Origin: Basidiobolus meristosporus CBS 931.73
Taxonomy: Eukaryota > Basidiobolomycota > Basidiobolomycetes > Basidiobolales > Basidiobolaceae
Length of the DNA: 64,000 bases
NCBI GenBank assembly: GCA_002104905.1
Contig: MCFE01000306.1
Location: 34,937-98,936 of the forward strand
Direction: 5' to 3'
This document shows positions 35,792 through 46,494 of this stretch, piece by piece. The first letter of the stretch is position 1; every line of letters starts with the position of its first letter. Both the position numbers and the translations under genes were made by a program. The notes below the pieces were generated by a model. The model saw only the letters and a program-made list of their open reading frames with translations, had not been told where the DNA came from and made no database searches.

Positions 35792-36178
35792 AGCAATATG
35801 GGCATCATTTCAATCAGTAATCCTGCATCCAGAATTGTCAAAGCTGTGATTGAGTTCTTCCACAGTGTCCTTGCTTACAGATAGTAGGTTCTAGGCTACT
35901 TTTGGTACATAAAGTACTTCATAAAAGGTCAGTGTATGGCATCCTTCTCTACTTCAAAGGCCTACTTGAATAGTTCTTTCTCCAACTGCATCAAGTGTAC
36001 AAAAGCCACCCATGAAAACCTTCTTGATTGGAATTTCTTGATATTACTTAGAAAGTGCTTTTTGGTGTGTAAAGTGTTGAGAAGCTTCAGAGTCAATATA
36101 CTACAACTGAGAGTCCTTGTTTGTGGTCATATTTAGTGCAGATATGAATAGTCTATCTTCAGTTGTTGCAGTATTTCC
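35792..36178 (-). pseudogene. C2 protease region, disrupted
   Basis: The gap between gag and the 644-residue frame. Relative to C4, which keeps WYIDSGAS, the equivalent C2 sequence is interrupted by stops and frame changes. The integrase N-terminus also falls here. Confidence 0.7.
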
Positions 36179-36958
36179 CTATTTAGGCTTCTTTTGCTGA
36201 TAATATCTCTTTTTGAGACACTGGTCTGATGAGTGTCCTTTCCTTTTGCAGTAGTTGCAAAATAGGTTGCTGTTGCCTTTGTAGGGTCTTGGGTACCTCC
36301 TTTGTTGGTTATCATTCCTTATTAAAGCATTTTCTTCCTTCTTATTAGCGCTTGATTTTCTTAATTCTTCATCCAGGAGCCTTCCATATACATATTTTAA
36401 GGTCAAATCTTCAGCTCTGGACTTTAGGGCTGATACAAGGTCCTGAAACTTGTCTGTCAGGCTATTCAGGATGGTAACTATCACATCCTCATCAGTAGTT
36501 GGTACGCCCACAGATTCCATCTCATCTGCCAGCAGGGTAATTCTGTTAATTAGATTTTTCATTTCTTCTCCTGGCAGCATCTTTGTAGTAAAAATTTTTT
36601 GTCTCAGATATATTTTCTTGGCAGCTGAACATGACTGGTAGGTGTCTTCTAATGCTTTCCAGGCATTCTTTGCCATTTTTGCTCTTGAGCATTGAAGTAG
36701 CAACTTGTCCTTGACATTAAGGCTAATGCAGTTAAAGGCACTTTGTTCTTTCTTCTGATACTTTAAGGCTTCCTCTCCCACGTTTTTAGGAGGGCATTCT
36801 TCTCCCATGACAGTATCCCAAAGGCCTCTTTCTTGTAGCAGCATCTTCATCTTCACCTTCCACACTTGGTAGTTAGATCCATCCAACTTTTCAGCAGAGG
36901 GGAAAATTCCAGTAATAGCAGTAGTAAACATTGCAGAGAGTGACAGCTTGGGGCTCAT
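36179..36958 (-). CDS. C2 gag
   Basis: A complete 259-residue capsid/nucleocapsid frame. The start MSPKLSLSAM uses the ATG inside the primer-binding site (36956-36958). The copia gag core (YQVWKVKMKMLLQERGLWDT, about residues 35-54) is followed by the SLTDKFQDLVSALKS region and a zinc knuckle CNYCKRKGHSSDQC (C-X2-C-X4-H-X4-C, about 236-249). A longer frame opens upstream inside the LTR, but the transcript start is expected within the LTR, so the PBS ATG is preferred. Confidence 0.85.
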   Translation of the reverse strand: MSPKLSLSAMFTTAITGIFPSAEKLDGSNYQVWKVKMKMLLQERGLWDTVMGEECPPKNVGEEALKYQKKEQSAFNCISLNVKDKLLLQCSRAKMAKNAWKALEDTYQSCSAAKKIYLRQKIFTTKMLPGEEMKNLINRITLLADEMESVGVPTTDEDVIVTILNSLTDKFQDLVSALKSRAEDLTLKYVYGRLLDEELRKSSANKKEENALIRNDNQQRRYPRPYKGNSNLFCNYCKRKGHSSDQCLKKRYYQQKKPK

Positions 36959-36962
36959 AACC
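36950..36962 (-). other. C2 primer-binding site (tRNA-iMet anticodon arm)
   Basis: Minus-strand GGTTATGAGCCCC directly after the 5' LTR, identical to C1A. The plus strand reads GGGGCTCATAACC, the initiator tRNA anticodon arm. Confidence 0.75.
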
Positions 36963-37311
36963 TGTTGTAAGAGTCTTGGAAATATTGGAAGTGATTGGGA
37001 GAACAAGTAGATAATGTGGTTTTCACTTAATGATTTATTGAATGTAAAAGTTGTATTTATACTTTTACCTGGTCTTGGCATCAGAAACACAAAGAATAGA
37101 TTAAGAAAGGTCCTAAGAGCATGTATGCAAATTCTGGGGCTGTTTGGACAACTTTGAGAATTTTCATGTTCTGGGTACCTGGTATTTTGGTGAAAATATT
37201 CTAAGTAAATCCCAACAAGGAATTTGGTTGGTATTCTCCAGAATTTGAGGGTAATGATCTAAGTGACTAAGTTAGGTGAATATTTAGGTGGAACTACAAG
37301 TTTTTACAACA
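36963..37311 (-). repeat. C2 5' LTR
   Basis: 349 bp, the same length as the 3' LTR, TGTTGTAAGAG to TTTACAACA. It contains a TATA-like tract and AATAAA on the minus strand near 37040. Confidence 0.95.
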
Positions 37312-37602
37312 TATAGTACCACAACTTTATTTATAATGCCTACTATGGCAGGTTATCATTAAATCTTATGTTCAAAAATGATATAATAGTTCCACACTGT
37401 TGAATGTCAAACTGTTTGCCCATGGACAAGACTAATTTGATTCAATGGAACAAGAGATGAGAAAAAGGCCATGTGGCTACTGCAGCAAGCAACTCAGCCA
37501 TGAAGTATGCAGATATCATAGGAAGTATTAAAAGAATTGTAGCCAGTGCTTTGCCACACCAGTCACATGTGACCATTCATAAGGCATTACTGCGCTAACA
37601 AT

Positions 37603-38333
37603 AGACTTGTTCCATTGGAATGTGCCACATTGAGCTATAAGTGCCAAATGATGCCGTAGTGTGCCAGAGAGGCCAAGTTAACCTATACCTGGCCACAGAG
37701 TGTGAAACATAGCTCTGCATCTTCATGCAAAGCAGCCCCTGTGCTTCATTTATGATGCAGGAGAAAATCCATTTTTTGACTTTTTTTTAGGCCAATGTTG
37801 TGCAGGATGTGTAGGTGCACAAAAGAATTGAAGATATGTATCTAGTACTCAATACCCTTAACACTCTGAATCTAGCTCCTGTGGCTTGTAACATGTCACA
37901 AAAATGCATGGTACTTTCTTGGTCCTCTGGTACTATCTGGTACTATAAGTGCTTTGTATTGATCTTACTTTAGGGCTAATAATGAAATATAGTGCTGGAT
38001 AGTACCAGTGGACCAAGATAGTGCCATGAACTTTTGTGACATGTTACAAGCCACAGGAGCTAGATTCAGAGTGTCATGGGTACTGAGTACCAGATGCATA
38101 TCTTTAATCCTTTTGTGCACATAGACATCCTGTACAACATTGACCTAAAAAAAAAGTCAAAAAATGGATTCTCTCCATCACAATGTGTGAAACACAGAGG
38201 CTGCTTTGCATCAAGATGTAGAGCTATGCTGCACACTCTGAGGCCAAGTATAGGTTTACTTGGCCTCCCTGGCACACTATGGCATCATTTGGCACTCTTG
38301 GCTTAGTGTGGCACTATCCAAAGGAACAAGTCT
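37603..38333. mobile_element. 731-bp palindromic (foldback) element, AAT duplication
   Basis: Two inverted arms of about 320 bp (37603-37925 and about 38015-38333), terminal sequence AGACTTGTTCC against GGAACAAGTCT, around a centre of about 90 bp. It is flanked by AAT (37600-37602 and 38334-38336). X copy 1 has the uninterrupted 25-bp site at 18207-18231 region with matching length. No coding capacity. The arms match the right end of the Harbinger-like element, so it is likely a non-autonomous member mobilised by that transposase. Confidence 0.85.
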
Positions 38334-38815
38334 AATATGTTGCCTGCCACTTAATACTTCTATTATGGTACATGGCTGTACCTTTTGCCCTGTGCAAGCT
38401 GAGTAAAGATGGTTTTCAACACCTTTAGGCCCACCCCAACCTTCTGAATATTGCATAAAGAATTATTGCTCTGAGGAAGCAGGCTCACTGACAGATTGTG
38501 AACCTATCTCCCCTAAAAACAACAACATGCATCAGCTTGGTAAAATCACAATATGAAATGTGACAATATCTGTGGAAAAAGTGCCAAGGATACTTTATGG
38601 AGCCAAGTAAGCCCGGTAAACCATCTACTGGTGAATGATGTAATGTTGTGGCTTGGGAAGTGGCATGTTATCACTAATATCAGCAATGGGGGCTTTTAGA
38701 ATTTACTTCTACTTCTTGCCAAAATCATTTGGTGAAGCAACCCACCCTGTGCAGGGTACAAGTGAGCAACTGTGATGTGACTGACAATATGACTGTGAGA
38801 GTGTCCTGAAACTAG

Positions 38816-39183
38816 TGTTATGATATACTGCCTGAAAATTTAAGTCAGCTCTGTTTTTAGTCAAATCATTTAGTTTTATGTTTAGCTTAAAAGTGTACCA
38901 ATGTTATCTATCAAATTGGTAGTATTAGTCAGCAGATGAATCCACAGATCTCTCTCAATAGAAATAGGTATGTTACACAAAATATAATTAGGTTATAGTG
39001 ATGCAATCAGTTGAGTCATCAGCTGCAGCCTACATTAGGAAATACAATTAGTCAGCAATTAATCTGGCACAAAGTATATAAGGAGCTGACGGAACCTCAA
39101 TAAAAATCAGTTCAAGTTTTAGCAAATACAATACTAGCTAAACTCTCTATTCCTTTTTAACTCAGATATCAAGACTTCTAACA
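38816..39183 (+). repeat. Solo gypsy LTR in X copy 2
   Basis: 368 bp, TGTTATGATATACTG to ACTTCTAACA, the G1-G3 family in plus orientation. Flanks are CTAG (38812-38815) and CCAG (39184-39187). X copy 1 has CCAG at the empty site, so the left copy changed by one C-to-T. Confidence 0.9.
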
Positions 39184-39468
39184 CCAGCTTGCATTAGCAG
39201 TTGTGTGGCATTCCAAACAAAATATGCTATCATTGCAAGGTGTTCAACTTGTCAGGAATATATGACCATTGGGGGAAAACATTGCTACAGTCTGGATATA
39301 TTCCAGTAATTCCCCATCCAAAGAAGCTTATGCAGCCTAACAAATATTCTAAAGCTAGAGAGTACTGCACTCAGCATCAGTCAAGCGCAAACATTTCCAA
39401 TGAACATGACAGAAAATATTACAAACAAATAAGAAAGAAGGGCTACTTTGAAAGTCTAAATGATCACG

Positions 39469-39837
39469 TATTACAAGTCTTGGTATAAGAGTTGTAGAGG
39501 AACAGGGAGTTTAGCTAGTATTGTATTCACTAAGACTTGAACTTATCTTTATTGAGATTCCAGCAGCTCCTTATACACATTTTGCCAGATCAATTGCTGA
39601 CTAATTGTATTTCCTAATGTAGGCTGTGGCTGATGACTCATTTGATTGGATCACTATAACCTAATTATATTTTGTGTAACATACCTATTTCTGTCTGATA
39701 AGGATCTGCTGCTTCATTTGATGACTAATGCAACTGATTTGATATATAATACTGATATACTGATAAGCTAAACATATAACTAATTGATATGACTAAAAAC
39801 TATTCCAACTTAAACATTCAAGCGGTAGATCATAATA
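39469..39837 (-). repeat. G3 3' LTR
   Basis: 369 bp, TATTACAAG to CATAATA. Both terminal dinucleotides carry changes relative to the TGTTAC...TAACA consensus of G1. Confidence 0.9.
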
Positions 39838-42800
39838 TGTTCCCCTATTAAAGTTAAGAGGGTTTTCCTGAATCTCTTTTCTTGTGATACCAATATCTTG
39901 ATGGTTCAGTATTATCTGCAAGTCTTGCAAGCCTGAGTCTGTCCCTATGCATTAAATCTTCCTGGATATTGCCTTGCTTTTCCATCAGTTAGTAAGTTGC
40001 AAATGGTCTTTCTCTGATGATCTTGAATGGTCCTATCTATTGTGGCTCAAACTCCTTCCAAGTGTTGTTTCTTGCAATACAAAGCTCCCAACTGTCAATG
40101 CTTCTGGTGCTATAGTCTTATCAAATCTCTGCTTCATCTTTTCTGCACTTTGAGATACTTTAGTCTGTGCCTCTTGACGTGTTTGTTCCAGCTGCTGGTG
40201 TCTACTTGGCTGACCGAGTTCTTCTTCTAAGGTGTCTGTGAGCTTTGGTTGTGTGAGATCTCCTGGAAACCTTGATACACATCCATACACCAAGAAAAAT
40301 GGCAATTGTTGGGAAGTGTTGTGTACTCTGACTTTACATGCAAAGAGTGCTTGGTCTATACACTCATCCTATCTACTGACAGCTCCATTTGCATACTTGG
40401 TAAGCAATTTTCCAAATAATCCATTGAACTACTCAGTGACTCCATTAGTTCTGGGATGATATGCCAAGGTTTTCAAATGTTTGATCTGCTGCATTTCCAG
40501 GTTGGCTTCCAATGTCTTTGCCATAATGCTTGTACCTCTATTGGATAGAATCTCTACAGGGCATTCAAACTTCATAAGGATCTCATGGTAGATGAAACTT
40601 GCAACTACTTGTTCACTGGCTATAGATACAGCCTTAGCCACTGGCCATTTGGTGGCATGATCCATTGCTACTAGGATCCAATGGTTGCATTTCCTGGTAG
40701 TTAGCAGTCTTCCAATAAAGTTGATTCCCTATCTTTCAGATGGTCTTACAGGCTCCAAGGGAAAGAGTTTGGCAATTCTCTGTGATTGGCCTTGGTTGAT
40801 TTGGCAATTTGGGCATGTTTTCACTAGCTTCTCAATGTCTTGTTTCATTCTGGGCCACCATGCTCTGGCTTTCACAAGGCTATAGGCTCCTTCAATCCCA
40901 AGATGTCCATATCCATTGTGTTGCTTATGTATTAAATCCAGGCAAGCAATACAAGGGCAATAGGAAATAGGGCTTTCATCAACAATTTGGTAGAGTGGTT
41001 CATCCTGTACTTCAAATTTGCTTGCTTCATCCCAGATTATCTTCTTGATATCTTCATTCACCTCATTAGGAATGGCTTGATCCTCCAAGAACTTTGGTGA
41101 TAAGCAAGGCAAATCTGATTCATGCACCAAGTTGAGTTGTGCAACTTGTTCTAATCTTGATAAGGCATCAGCAACCATGTTGTTTTTCCCAGGGCAGTAG
41201 ACAATCTCCAAATCAATTTGCTGAATGTATTCACTTCATCTTGTCAATCTTCTAGAGAGTACCTTTTCAGCATATATACACTTAAGGGAGGCATGATCCG
41301 TCTTCACAGTTAATTTTACTCTTTCAATATAACATCTCCATGTCTTCAAGCAGTGTATTAAAGTAAGCATCTCCTTCTCACACACTTGATAGTTTTGTTC
41401 TGCTGAGTTCAGTTACTTGAATTCAAAGGCAACTGGGTAGTCCTTTCCCTTGTGTTCTTGGCTCAACACTTCACCAATTGCACAATCTGAAGCATTTGTG
41501 CACAGAGTGAACACTTTTCTGAAGTCAGATATTCTTAAGCTTGGCTGCTTCGCAAATTCATTCTTGACTGTCTGGAAGGCAGTCTTACCAGCTATGCCCC
41601 ATTTGTAGGTATTGTCTTTCATGAGGATATCAGTTAAAGGGGCTGCAATACTTGCAAACAACTGGACAAATCTCTAATAATAGGAAACCATTACTAGGAA
41701 TGATCTGAGCCCTGATACACTAAAGTGCTGCTTCAGATTCTTGATAACTTCAACCTTCTTTGGGTCTAAAGTCACTCCTGTGCTAGTAACTATGTGTCCC
41801 AGATATTCAACATGTTCCTTGAAGAACTCACACTGGGCTAGCTTGCCACATAGTTTGTTCTCACTTAGCTTCTTCAAGACCTTTTCAGTGTGCAACATGT
41901 GATCCTTGTTGCAATTTAAGAAGTCATCTGCATATGAGGAACTTATCAAGAAATAGTGATAATAATTGAACTGTTGTTTATTCATAAAGAAGCTCAGTAT
42001 TCATACCTTTGTAGAAGTAATATAGCTGCAACACCAAGTAAGGAGGGTTTCTCAATATTCAGGGGCATTCTGTAACAGTTTCAGGGTTAGTACATAATGT
42101 TTGGTAATAGTGCTAATTTGATCCTGACTATAAGGGAATAATCATAAGACCATATATCTGGAGAAAGTGCAAAGTTAAGGCAGTAAATGAGTCCTACAGT
42201 GACTAAGACTAGTCTAGAGTTGTTAAGTAAATCTTTTAGCTGCTGAATGATACCAAATAGTCCAATATTTCAACAATCCTCTTCTGTCTTGCTGTATATC
42301 AATATGTCATATAGGTGGATTTTCACAAACTTGTCTAAGTACTCCTGGAAGACAGTCTAAATCAGAGTCATGAATGTTGCAGGGGCAGTGGTGAGGCCAA
42401 AACTCATCACTAAGTACTTGTAATGTCCATATCTGGTCCTGAATGCTGTCTTAGGGATGTCTTCTGGCTTCACCCTAATCTTGTTGTATCCTGACATAAG
42501 GTCAATCTTGCTGAAAATAGTGACTCCATTGAGTAGGTCCTAAAGCTTATCTTTCCAAGGTATGGGGTACTCATTCTTCACAGTAAATGAGTTAAGGGCT
42601 CTGTAGTCAATGCACATTTCTAAGTGCTCCATCCTTCTTCTTTGCAAAAGGTACTGGTGCTCTCCAAGGTAACTTGCTGGGTCTGATATATCCTTGCGCC
42701 AATGACTGATCTATTTGTCTCTCCATCTCATCCAACTCCAATGGACTTATTTTGTAAGGTGTCTTACTCACTGAAGGGCTATTGCCTGCTTCAATGTCAT

Positions 42801-44247
42801 GATCCACATCTTTGACTGGTGGTACGCTTACAAGCTCTTCTGGAGATACTTCTGAGTACTCCTTGAAAGTGTTTGGACCTTCTGGGGTACTGGAGTACAG
42901 GAATCCCCCTGTAATACTGCCATGAGGAACATCTGGGTGCCTGTTCTAAGTGCTCTACAGAACTGTGTCTTGCTAAGTTCACTTGTTTGACACATACTGG
43001 AATTGATCAAGCTGAAATCCGGTCTGGCAGGTGATAGCTCATAAGTCTTGTTGTCCTTTTAGATCTGAGTAGCATGGGTTCTCCAGTTGATTGATGGATT
43101 ACAACAAAATAGCCAGGTTTTCTCAAGTACAAGCTCAAACTTGCAGTTCCCAAATATATAGGCCTGTAGATCTTCTTCATAGTCATGGATCTTCATCCTT
43201 ACTGGCTGAGTAATATGGTTGATTATGTGAGAGTTCCCATCAGCTGTTGAGGCTGAAGTTGATTTGGTGGGTTCTGAGTTGATTTCAGCTTTCAAAGCAA
43301 ATTGCTCTGACATGTACTCATACAATGCTCCTGAGTCAATCATGATCTTGGCATGTATTCCATTGATTAATCCATTCAAGTATAATAGCCTTCCTGCGTT
43401 TGAGGTCATCTGGGCTAGGTATTCTTTTGTTGTATGGAAAGTGAGTTTTGAGGTAGGATTCTTCAGCATAGCATCTATTTCCATTGGTACTGCTTCGGAT
43501 TGTCTTATTTCATAGTGATTGTAGCCTCTCTGATTAGTCATTGTGGGCTTCCCAAATCCAAACATAGCTGATTCAAAGTCAATGGCAATCTTGATGGCTT
43601 TTCCATAGTTAGAGGTCTTTGATAATTCACTTCCTTATGGGTTCTTTCTTTCAACCCATCAATAAAGTATTCAACTTGATCCAGAGGGTCCAATTTTTCA
43701 GTTTGTCCAAGTAGACTTCTATATTCATAAATGTACTCTTGGACCATTCCTTTCTGTCTGAGTGTCTTCAACTTTCTTCTTAGTGGTGTCTGTCAATGTG
43801 GTGGTTCAAAGGCATCCTGAATTTCCAATTAAAACTTATCCTAGGTAGAGACTGTAGTACATCCCATTATGGTGGCTGACCTGATCTTGTCATGATACCA
43901 CTATAAAACTGCGTATGCCAGGTAAGAGGCTGCATAATGTAACTGGCTTTGTGGAGCAGCTCCCTTAGCTTTGAGAGCTTCTTCAATCTGGAAGATTCAA
44001 GTTCCCAGGTTTCATTGACTCTACCGTGGTAACATTTGTCCTTCACACTAAAGTTGCTCTTGACAGAGTTTTGCTGGCTTTGGGTCATGATAGTCATTCC
44101 TTGTAGCTGCTGGCTAACAATCTGGAGTAACTGTTGCTGCTGGGCCAGGATTTGCTGCATAGCATTCTTCCATTATGGATTTTGGACATCTTGAGGAAGG
44201 CTTCTTCTTTCTTCAGGAGGGATGTTTCTGGTTATTGCTGCTACCAA
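39838..44247 (-). pseudogene. G3 gag-pol relic
   Basis: Minus-strand fragments in Ty3/gypsy order: glutamine-rich gag N-terminus near 44150; protease IDSGA near 43340; RT pieces near 42800-42400; RT/RNase H around 41980-41420; H2C2 and integrase near 41210-40430; C-terminal integrase near 40300-40030. No segment longer than about 170 codons is open. The gag zinc knuckle segment is absent compared with G1 (about 43450). Confidence 0.85.
41907..42275 (-). repeat. Solo C3-family LTR inside G3, ATCCT duplication
   Basis: 369 bp matching the C3 LTRs in inverse orientation, TGTTGCAATTTAAG to ATATTTCAACA. Flanked by perfect 5-bp repeats ATCCT (41902-41906 and 42276-42280). G1 and G2 have no insert at the same RT position. 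It post-dates G3. Confidence 0.95.
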
Positions 44248-44616
44248 TATTACAAGTCTTGGTATCAGAGTAGCAGAGGAATAGGGGGTTTAGCTAGAAT
44301 TGTATTCACCAAAACTTGACCTGATTTTTATTGAGGTTCCAGCTGCTCCTTATATACATTTTACACAATCAATTGCTGACTAATTGTAATTCCTAATGTA
44401 GGCTGTGGTTGATGACCCATTTGATAGCATCATCATCACCCAATAAGATCCTACTAAATATATCTATTTTTGTCTGACGAGGATCTGCTGATTGATTTGA
44501 TGAATAATGTTACTGATTTGATATATACTACTGATTTACAGATAAGCTATACAAATAACTAATTAACATGACTAAAATCTGAACTAGCTTAAACATTCAA
44601 GCGGTATATCATAACA
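44248..44616 (-). repeat. G3 5' LTR
   Basis: 369 bp, TATTACAAG to CATAACA. The inward flank (minus strand TTGGTAGCAGC) is the primer-binding site region shared with G1. Confidence 0.9.
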
Positions 44617-44732
44617 CATGCCTTTGCCTTAGCATCTGTAGGATTCTCATTAAACAAGTACTCTACCAGCAAATCCTGCTGGCCACTAATTCTCATAAAT
44701 GCAAATCTGCCACCTATTGTATGGTATTGGAG

Positions 44733-45101
44733 TGTTATGATCTGCTGCTTGAATATTTAAATTAGATCAGCTTTTAGTCAAATCAATTAGTTATTTATTT
44801 AGGTTATTAGTATATCAGTATTATCTATCAAATCAGTAACATTAGTCAGCAAATGAATCAGCAGATCCCTATCAGACAGAAATAGATATGTTAAGTAAGA
44901 TCTTATTGGGTGATGATGATACAATTAAATGAGTCATCAGCCACAGCCTACATTAGGAAATACAATTAGTCAGCAATTGATCTGGCAAAATGTGTATAAG
45001 GAGCTGCTGGAATTGCAATAAAGATAAGTTCAGGTTTTAGTGAATACAATACTAGCTAAACTCCCTATTCCTCTACAACTCTTATACCAAGACTTGTAAT
45101 A
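44733..45101 (+). repeat. G2 5' LTR
   Basis: 369 bp, TGTTATGATCTGCTGC to GACTTGTAATA; followed by a damaged primer-binding site (TTCATAGCAGC where G1 reads TTGGTAGCAGC). Confidence 0.9.
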
Positions 45102-45159
45102 TTCATAGCAGCAATAACCAGAAACATCCCTCCTGAAGAAAGAAGAAGCCTCCCTCAAG

Positions 45160-46494
45160 ATGTCGGAAAATCAAGAATGGAAGAATGCTATGCAACAAAT
45201 CCTGGCCCAGCAGCAACAGTTACTCTAGATCCTGAGCCAGCAGCAACACAGAATGACTACCATGGCTCAAAGCCAACAAAACCCTGTCAAGAGCAACTTT
45301 AGTGTGAAGGTCAACCAGTACCATGGAAGAGTCAATGAAAACCTGGGAACTTGGCTCTCCCATGTTGAAGAAGCTTTTAAGGCACAAGGAATTGCTCCAG
45401 AAAGCAAGTTACATTTTGCAGCCTCTTACCTGGCAGATGCAGCTTTGCAGTGGTACCACAACAAGATCAGGTCAGCCACCATGATGGGATGCTCTACAAT
45501 CTCTACTTGGGATGAGTTTGTGTTGGAAATTCAGGATGCTTTTGAACCTCCACACCAGCAGACACTACTAAGAAGGAAGTTAAAGACACTCAGACAGAAA
45601 GGAATGGTGCAAGAATACATCTATGTGTACAGATGTCTACTTGGGCAAATTGAAAGAATGGACCCCTTGGATCAAGTTGAATACTTTATTGATGGGTTGA
45701 AAGAAAGAACTCGCAAGGAAGTCAATTACCAAAGACCTCAGACTATTGAAGAAGCCATTAAGATTGCCATTGACTATGACTCAGCTATGTTTGGAGTTGG
45801 GAAGCCCACAATGACTAATCAGAGAGGCTATAATCATTATGAAAGAAGACAATCAGAAGCAGTGTCAATGGAAATAGATGCTATGCAGAAGAATCCTACC
45901 TCAGAAGAATGTAAGAGGAAAGGACTTTGCTTCAATTGCCACCAACAAGGACATATTGCAAAGTACTGCCCTCAGAGAAGAAATGGACACCAGCCATCAA
46001 GAACCTTTAACAGTATTGAGGCCATGGAGCTTAATTACATGAAGGATGAACTTGAAGAAGATTCAGAACTCACCTTCCACATGACAGAAGATTACCTATC
46101 CCAGATGACCTCAAACTCAGGAAAGCTGTTATACTTGAGTGGAGTAATCAATGGAGTGCCTGCCAAGATCATGATTGACTCAGGAGCATCACATGAGTAC
46201 ATAGCAGAGCAATTAGCTCTGAAAGCTGGAATCAAGCTGGAACCTACTAAATCAACTTCAGTCTCAACAGCTGATGGGAACTGTCACATAATCAACTGTA
46301 TAACTCAGCCAGTAAGAATGAAGATCAATGACTATGATGAAGATCTACAGGCCTATATATTTGGGAACTGCAAGTTTGACCTTGTACTTTGGAAAACCTG
46401 GCTATTTTGTGTAATCCATCAATCAACTGGAGAACCCATGCTACTCAGATCCAGAAGGATATCAGGACCTATGAGCTATTACCTGCCAAACTAG
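45160..46494 (+). pseudogene. G2 gag-protease, nearly open
   Basis: ATG at 45160 (MSENQEWKN), a stop near 45225 in the glutamine-rich N-terminus, then 413 open codons from 45253. It includes the capsid-like LGTWLSHVEEAFKAQG and [13 protein letters not shown] segments, a zinc knuckle [14 protein letters not shown] near 45930, and a protease with MIDSGASHEYIAEQ near 46180. The frame is lost at 46494, shortly before the RT linker. Confidence 0.85.

Larger units (their letters stand above)
32630..37311 (-). mobile_element. Copia retrotransposon C2, full length
   Basis: 4,682 bp with two 349-bp LTRs and perfect 5-bp target duplications TATAG (32625-32629 and 37312-37316). The X copy 1 empty site (GTGTGTATGTGGTGCC) matches the joined flanks. 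Domain order gag-PR-IN-RT-RH is that of Pseudoviridae. It keeps a complete gag frame and one 644-residue IN-RT frame, but the protease junction and the RNase H end are broken, so it is not autonomous as it stands. LTRs differ at about 23 of 349 positions by hand count. Confidence 0.95.
37422..39468 (+). pseudogene. tnp2 N-terminal part of X copy 2
   Basis: Starts with an ATG and the same Cys/His cluster as copy 1 (RPCGYCSKQLSHEVCRYH-like), then continues after the palindrome (37603-38333) and after the solo LTR (38816-39183) with the CQEY-type ribbon segment and KHYCYSLDIFQ-like codons to 39468, where G3 begins. Multiple stops. Confidence 0.6.
39469..44616 (-). mobile_element. Gypsy retrotransposon G3, degraded
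   Basis: 5,148 bp, minus strand, two 369-bp LTRs, inserted in X copy 2 at a CATG site: flanks CACG (39465-39468) and CATG (44617-44620), one C/T difference. The internal region is full of stops and frame changes. It contains a solo C3-family LTR (41907-42275) within the reverse-transcriptase region. Confidence 0.9.

Noticed and set aside
36179-37090. C2 gag starting inside the LTR (303 residues)
   Set aside because: The upstream codons are LTR sequence that also serves as promoter; the PBS ATG gives the conserved MSPKLS start.
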